Source of the DNA: Asterella californica
Taxonomy: Eukaryota; Streptophyta; Marchantiopsida; Marchantiales; Aytoniaceae
NCBI GenBank assembly: GCA_036924285.1
Contig: JAYKYS010000016.1
Location: 6,634,001-6,698,000, forward strand
Direction of reading: 5' to 3'
Length of the DNA: 64,000 nt
Under the pieces are notes generated by a model. The model did no database searches and was not told the origin of the DNA. It saw only the letters and a program-made list of their open reading frames with translations. This document shows positions 59,586-64,000 of this stretch, piece by piece. The translations under genes were made by a program, and so were the position numbers. Numbering within the stretch: the first letter of the stretch is position 1; the number at the start of each line of letters is the position of its first letter.

Positions 59586-60545
59586 ATGGTGACAGAGGAT
59601 ACTTGGGAGCCAGAGATTGGACCCAAGCTTATAGAAGAGGAGAGACGAAGAGTTCAGAGATTCCTGAAGAGCTACAGGAATTGTTTTGCCTTTAGTATGA
59701 AGGATTTGGGTACCTTGAAGGGACCGGGTATACGGATCGACTTGGCTAATGACACGCCAATCTTTCGACGTCCTTACAGGTACATTGACATGGAGAGAAC
59801 CTTGATCCAGAGTAGGACTCAAGACTTGATGGAAGCTGGGTTGGTGGAGATGTCGCATGGAGAGTATGCATCTGCCACAATTATGTCAGCAAAGAAGGAT
59901 ATGTATGGCAACTACACGGATAGGCGTATGTGTGGAGACTACCGTCCTATCAATCGGCAGACGAAGTCCGATAAGTATGCCATGCCGACACCTGAGGAGA
60001 TCTTTGATGCAGTGGGGCATGTGAAGGTCTTCAGTACTTTGGATCTTCGAGCAGGGTATCATCAGTTGCCGGTGAGAGAGGAAGATAAACCCAAGACAGC
60101 ATTCTAAGGGATTGATTCTCACGGCAAGGATTGTTTGTATTAGTGACGGTTCTTACCATTTGGGTTGAAGAATGCCCCTGCTGAATTTCAAAGAGTGATG
60201 GATAGGATCCTAGCAAGAATGGATTTTGTCAGATGCTATATTGACGACATCTTAGTCTATAGTGCTACAGTGGAGGAGCACGAGAGACACTTACGGGATG
60301 TGTTCGAGCGGTTGAGAGCTCATGGGTTGAAGTTACACCCTGGGAAGTGCAAGTTCTTCCAGGAGTTGATAGAGTATCTGGGTCACACCATCTACCCAGG
60401 TGGGTTGGGTGTTCAACAGACGAAGGTCGAGGTCGTTGCACGTATTCCACGCCCCACAGATGTGAGTCGAGTTCGAGCATTTGTTGGTTTGACGAACTTT
60501 TATCGTCGATACGTGAAAGGATTTAGTGCAATTGCGAAGCCTTGA
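59586..60545 (+). pseudogene. pol: Element C reverse transcriptase
   Basis: Blocks in order: NCFAFSMKDLG, PIFRRPYRYI, EYASATIMSAKKD, RRMCGDYRPINRQT, STLDLRAGYHQLPV, then after stops PFGLKNAPAEFQRVMDRIL, the active site CYIDDILVYS, LKLHPGKCKFF and FVGLTNFYRRYVKGF. The frame is broken by TAA at 60105 and by TAG and TGA at about 60139-60144, where relatives have Trp, Gln and Trp. A one-base deletion near 60541 (AKP|LTKLMK) moves the frame into RNase H. Confidence 0.9.
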
Positions 60546-61378
60546 CCAAGCTGATGAAGGTGGACCAGGAGTGGCAGTGGGGAGATGAGCAAGAGCGAGC
60601 TTTCGTGGAGCTCAAGGATAGGTTGACATTTGCTCCCATCTTAAGGAGACCCGTTAGGGGACGTCCTTTCCAACTGCACACTGATTGGAGTATGTTGGGA
60701 CTTGGAGCAGTGTTGACTCAGCATGATGATGAGAAAAAGGAGTTTGTGGTGACGTATGTCAGTTGCTCAAACAATTCGACGGAGGCGAGGTACAATTCGT
60801 ACGAGGGGGAGTGTTTAGCTGCAGTGTGGACTGTTGCACACTTCCGATGTTATCTGTTTGAGAACCCCTTTACTCTCATCACTGATCACCAGCCGCTCAA
60901 GTGGTTAATGGAGTCCGACAAGCTTACAGGGAAGCTTGCACGATGGGCTCTGATCTTACAAGAGTATGACTTTCAGGTAGTGCATAGACCGGGAGTTGCA
61001 AACCTAGATGCTAATGGGTTGAGTCGTAACCCGTGCACGAGTCAGCAGGATCAGATTGGGGCTCGATGGCATGATGAGGTTGATGAGGAGATAGTGCCAG
61101 GGTGGCATGCATCTGCCTTTCTTTGTGTGTTGGCCATGAACTCTAGTATGGAGGGCCAAGTCGTATCTTTCTCAAGTGAGAGAGTAGATGACGAGTCTCC
61201 AGATCCTGAGGGTGGAGATGGTGTTCCAAACCAGCGGGATATCCATGACGATGTGACCGTGATGGAGTATCTACATACTGGCGTGGTGGTAGGCACAGTA
61301 AGTGCCAAGGAGCAAGATCATGTCCTTCAACGAGCGAAGAGATTTCGACGAGAAGGACGACATGTACTTCGAGTGTGA
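60542..61378 (+). CDS. pol: Element C RNase H and linker
   Basis: An open frame with WGDEQERAFVELKDRL, the RNase H start FQLHTDWSMLGLGAVLTQHD, YNSYEGECLAAVWTVAHFRC, LITDHQPLKWLM, KLARWALILQEYDFQVVHRP and ANGLSR. Catalytic Asp and Glu positions are present. The region after residue 165 is a variable linker to integrase. It is entered by a frameshift from reverse transcriptase. Confidence 0.88.
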   Translation: MTKLMKVDQEWQWGDEQERAFVELKDRLTFAPILRRPVRGRPFQLHTDWSMLGLGAVLTQHDDEKKEFVVTYVSCSNNSTEARYNSYEGECLAAVWTVAHFRCYLFENPFTLITDHQPLKWLMESDKLTGKLARWALILQEYDFQVVHRPGVANLDANGLSRNPCTSQQDQIGARWHDEVDEEIVPGWHASAFLCVLAMNSSMEGQVVSFSSERVDDESPDPEGGDGVPNQRDIHDDVTVMEYLHTGVVVGTVSAKEQDHVLQRAKRFRREGRHVLRV

Positions 61379-61399
61379 GATGACGGGAGAGTACAGATA

Positions 61400-62680
61400 G
61401 TGCCACATCCATCCCATAGGGCACAGTTAGTACGACATGCTCATGAGGAGTTGAGACATTTTGGAGTGAAACGCACGTATAGCTTACTCCAAGGACAGTA
61501 TTGGTGGCGTGGTATGCACGTCGATGTGCAAAAGTTTGTTGCACGATGTGTGGTTTGTGATCGAGTACGAGCATCGTTTAATGCTGCTACTCCACAACTA
61601 CACCCCTTACCAATTATGGGGTTGGGTTACCGTTGGAGTTTGGATTTTGCGAGATCTTTATCGTTGACGGTATGTCATCATCGATATGTGTTGGTGATGG
61701 TGGAGCACTTCTCCAAGTGGATTGAGTTGGTGGCATTACCAGACAAGACGAGTGAAGAGACGACGTATACGTTCTTAGATTGAGTGCTGAGTCATTTTGG
61801 AGCACCAGCTGAAGTGCTGACAGACCAAGATACAGAGTTTCTGGGTAAATTTCAAGCCTTGTGCGATCAGGCGTTGATTGATCATTGAACTACGTCTCGA
61901 GATCATCCTGAGGCGGATGGTTTGGCGGAGAGGGTAGTTCAGACGGTGAAGAGAAGATTGCATAAGTATGGCTTGCAGAAGGGTCACTTGGGAGACTGGG
62001 ATGTGCAGTTACCATGGTTGGCTATGGGCTACCGTTTTAGCCGACAAGCGTCTTTGGCTTCCTTTTCACCGTATTTTCTATTATACGGTCGAGATCTAGA
62101 TTTACCTTCGGCCATTCGTCGTGATTCTGTTGAGGTGCTGAACCTTGATGACCCGGATATGTGGATGAGAGCATGTTCTCAACGAGTATAGACATTTCGG
62201 AGAGTTATGCCCATGGCTTTTGAGAATCTAGCAATTGCTCAGCATAGATACACGTTGCGATATGCAACTATCCGAGGAGGAGGTTATCGATCATCGATTC
62301 GTAGGTTTCATCCTGACGATTATATCTATCTGCAGCAGACTGCACCGACGACGTTGGATGTGACCACTGGATGCACTATTTTACGAGTGCGTGAGGTGTT
62401 ACCTTCTGGAGTACTCATGTTAGAGGGTCGTGATGGTGTTGTTTGGAAGAACCATGTGCGTAATTGCGTGCCATGTCATCTTCCCAACATCGATGGTACC
62501 GTTGACCCAAGCTTGGCAGTTGTACGAGCAGGCTTGAGGTGTATGTTGTGTGGGTCTGCTGGTGGAGCAGCCCGTATGTTGATGTGTGATGTTTGTTCGA
62601 GAGGTTGGCACCTGTCATGTTGGACTCCACCTCTCACTGTCATTCCTATTGGACGGTGGGTTTGTCCTCGATGTATATAG
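61400..62680 (+). pseudogene. int: Element C integrase with PHD finger
   Basis: HHCC zinc region (HAHEELRHFGVKRTYSLLQG, CVVCDRVRA). The core has SLDF, LTDQDTEF and ADGLAERVV as the D-D-E positions. Stops lie at 61781 (TGA), 61886 (TGA) and 62189 (TAG), where relatives read Arg, Arg and Gln. The last part, open from 62207, carries the C-terminal domain (LRVREVLPSGVLMLEGRDGV) and then a PHD finger. Apart from the three stops the reading frame is continuous. Confidence 0.88.
62540..62677 (+). other. PHD finger coding segment of element C integrase
   Basis: The pattern is C-x2-C, C-x2-C, H-x2-C, C-x2-C (CMLC; CDVC; HLSC; CPRC) with WHLSC and the typical Trp before the last pair (GRWVCPRC). That is a complete C4HC3 PHD finger. 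Such fingers usually read the H3 tail. It sits where chromoviruses carry a chromodomain. Confidence 0.88.
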
Positions 62681-62852
62681 CAGGGATAGCCGATTAGATC
62701 TTTGCGTGGTATGGATTGCATACAAGCGACTAACGATGGGGCAATGTAGCACCCGGCCTCCTGATCCTTGCACCCATGAAGGTGTATATCACGTAGTTGA
62801 GATATGGAGCTATCTGGAGTTAGAGGGACCTAACCGCTAGTTAGGGGGCGAT

Positions 62853-63351
62853 TGTGGTACACTTGTGTATGTGTATGACATCGTTCATGTGTTATGTGTA
62901 TGTGTGATGTTTCTTTGACAGCGATGTATGTTGTATAGCGATGTGTATGCGCACGACAGCTGTCACGTCAGTTTCGTAACTCGGTTAAGTTGACCGAGTG
63001 CAAAGTGACGGACCCCGGTAAGGCCGTTAGGACAAGTTGGTGAGAGTGCCCACAAGGGGTATACTTCGCAGGTAGGGGCTTGGAGACCTCAGTTCTTCAA
63101 GTTGAGCCTTCAAGCTCTTGGCTATGGTGGGTAGTCTTGTGAGTGAGATCTGGATTCTCTGCGAGCACATAATGGATTTGGCTCGACTGTAGTGATTGTC
63201 TAGTGTCTGTTGGCATGAGGGAGTGAGTACATACCTTGTTATCATTGTGGTACACTTGTGTATGTGTATGACATCGTCCATGTGTTATGTGTATGTGTGG
63301 TGTTTCTTTGACAGTGATGTATGTTGTGTAGCGATGTGTATGCGCACGACA
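62853..63351 (+). repeat. Element C 3' LTR (499 bp) with internal terminal repeats
   Basis: TG at 62853 follows a purine tract (TTAGGGGGCGAT), and CA closes at 63350-63351 (GCGCACGACA). The first 106 bases (62853-62958) and the last 106 (63246-63351) are direct repeats with about four or five differences. Between them lies the 284-bp core shared with the 5' end. Fragment D has the same three-part structure. Confidence 0.75.
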
Positions 63352-64000
63352 AAGTTGTTATCAGTAATTTTGTTATATTAGCATATTTTATGCTCAAAAG
63401 TGTCGATAAGACGTCGATGGAAAAACTATAAGTAATGAGAGAGCGGGAGAACTCAAGCTAGGGGTGAAGGAAACTGGATCCATGTGCTCCAACCACAAAA
63501 AATGTCTACCACTATCTTGATGATCACTCCTTCACTAAATTAGTATGACACTTGCAATCCAGCAATATCCGAACCTTTATAATAAAAATTAACTGAAAAT
63601 GATAAAAAAGGTAGTAGAACTAAAAGTCTTATCATTTATACAAAAAATGATGATTTTGAGAATTTTGAAGAATTTTGAAATATTTAACCATGAATCTTCA
63701 GTATTTGTCAACCTTTAATTTCATTTAACCGTATATATTGATAATCTAAATTACTGATCAATGGAGTTGTAAAATAGAAAAAGGCACACACATGTACAAG
63801 CTTATTAATAGGGGTATATATATTATATATATATAAGATAATCGAACAATATAAGTTGTAGACTTCATACATAAGTGTTAACAAATAAGAATTCATCAAA
63901 ATTATATATGAAAATCTTTTAGTGGCTCGCACCTAGTTTCCAAATTTATGTCTGGTGATCTCTCGAGACCAACGTATCATCAATTATTTCATTTGTTTCT
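63352..64000. other. AT-rich sequence, no gene recognised
   Basis: Nothing recognisable beyond AT-rich spacer with short TATA runs near 63820. Confidence 0.55.

Larger units (their letters stand above)
55443..63351 (+). mobile_element. Element C: Ty3/Gypsy element encoding a DNA methyltransferase and a PHD-finger integrase
   Basis: About 7.9 kb including foreign sequence. Order: partial 5' LTR, leader with a 5S-like sequence, protease frame, about 1.2 kb with inverted LTR-like sequence, C5-cytosine methyltransferase, reverse transcriptase, RNase H, integrase with C-terminal PHD finger, and 3' LTR. The 284-bp LTR core present at both ends differs at about 11 positions. The LTR at the 3' end is longer (499 bases). 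Stops and frameshifts affect pol, so this copy cannot move alone. Fragment D at 27.5 kb is a second, partial member of the family. Confidence 0.93.

Overview
The window is nuclear DNA of a land plant. It holds three plant-type genes, two of them split by many GT-AG introns, set among Ty3/Gypsy LTR retrotransposons, a MITE, tRNA-derived SINE-like sequence and a scrap of plastid psbA. I see no bacterial operons and no CRISPR array. The gene set and the types of retroelement suggest a non-seed plant, most likely a bryophyte such as a liverwort, but the species cannot be proved from the sequence alone.

Layout. 1.15-5.2 kb: an intronless SHORT-ROOT-type GRAS regulator (2618-4222, +) between two copies of a foldback MITE. 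5.2-11.8 kb: AT-rich spacer with a ~150-bp tandem repeat and a tRNA-derived SINE. 11.9-19.6 kb: a complete starch synthase 4 gene on + (long coiled coil plus GT5 catalytic domain), whose exons I could join in frame. 21.0-27.0 kb: element A, a full-length chromovirus with 454-bp LTRs, a tRNA-Met primer site, gag, pol and a chromodomain; its LTRs carry arrays of perfect heat-shock elements. 27.5-28.3 kb: fragment D, an inverted 3' end of the same family as element C. 28.9 kb: a psbA scrap. 30.3-40.6 kb: two decayed Ty3 elements of another family (B1, B2), head to tail. 45.0-46.3 kb: a decayed DDE_1 (pogo/CENP-B-like) transposase on -. 49.5-53.7 kb: a complete nine-exon gene on - for the alpha subunit of F-actin capping protein. 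55.4-63.35 kb: element C.

Element C is the most unusual part. It is a Ty3/Gypsy retrotransposon that encodes, between its protease and its reverse transcriptase, a C5-cytosine DNA methyltransferase with the key catalytic motifs present (FGG, PCQ, ENV, and an RxR-like stretch before RPRLWWTN). Its integrase ends in a PHD finger instead of a chromodomain. One element therefore carries a DNA-methylation writer and a probable histone reader. In this copy the methyltransferase is split by a frameshift in a (GA)n microsatellite, the protease-methyltransferase junction is interrupted by about 1.2 kb containing LTR-like sequence on the opposite strand, and the pol genes contain stops. A 5S-rRNA-like sequence lies in its leader on the opposite strand.

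Across elements A, B2 and C many of the premature stops sit where related proteins have Arg, Gln or Trp, as expected from CGA to TGA, CAG to TAG and TGG to TAG/TGA changes. This fits decay by deamination of methylated cytosine and links host methylation, the decay of these elements and a methyltransferase-coding element in one stretch of genome.
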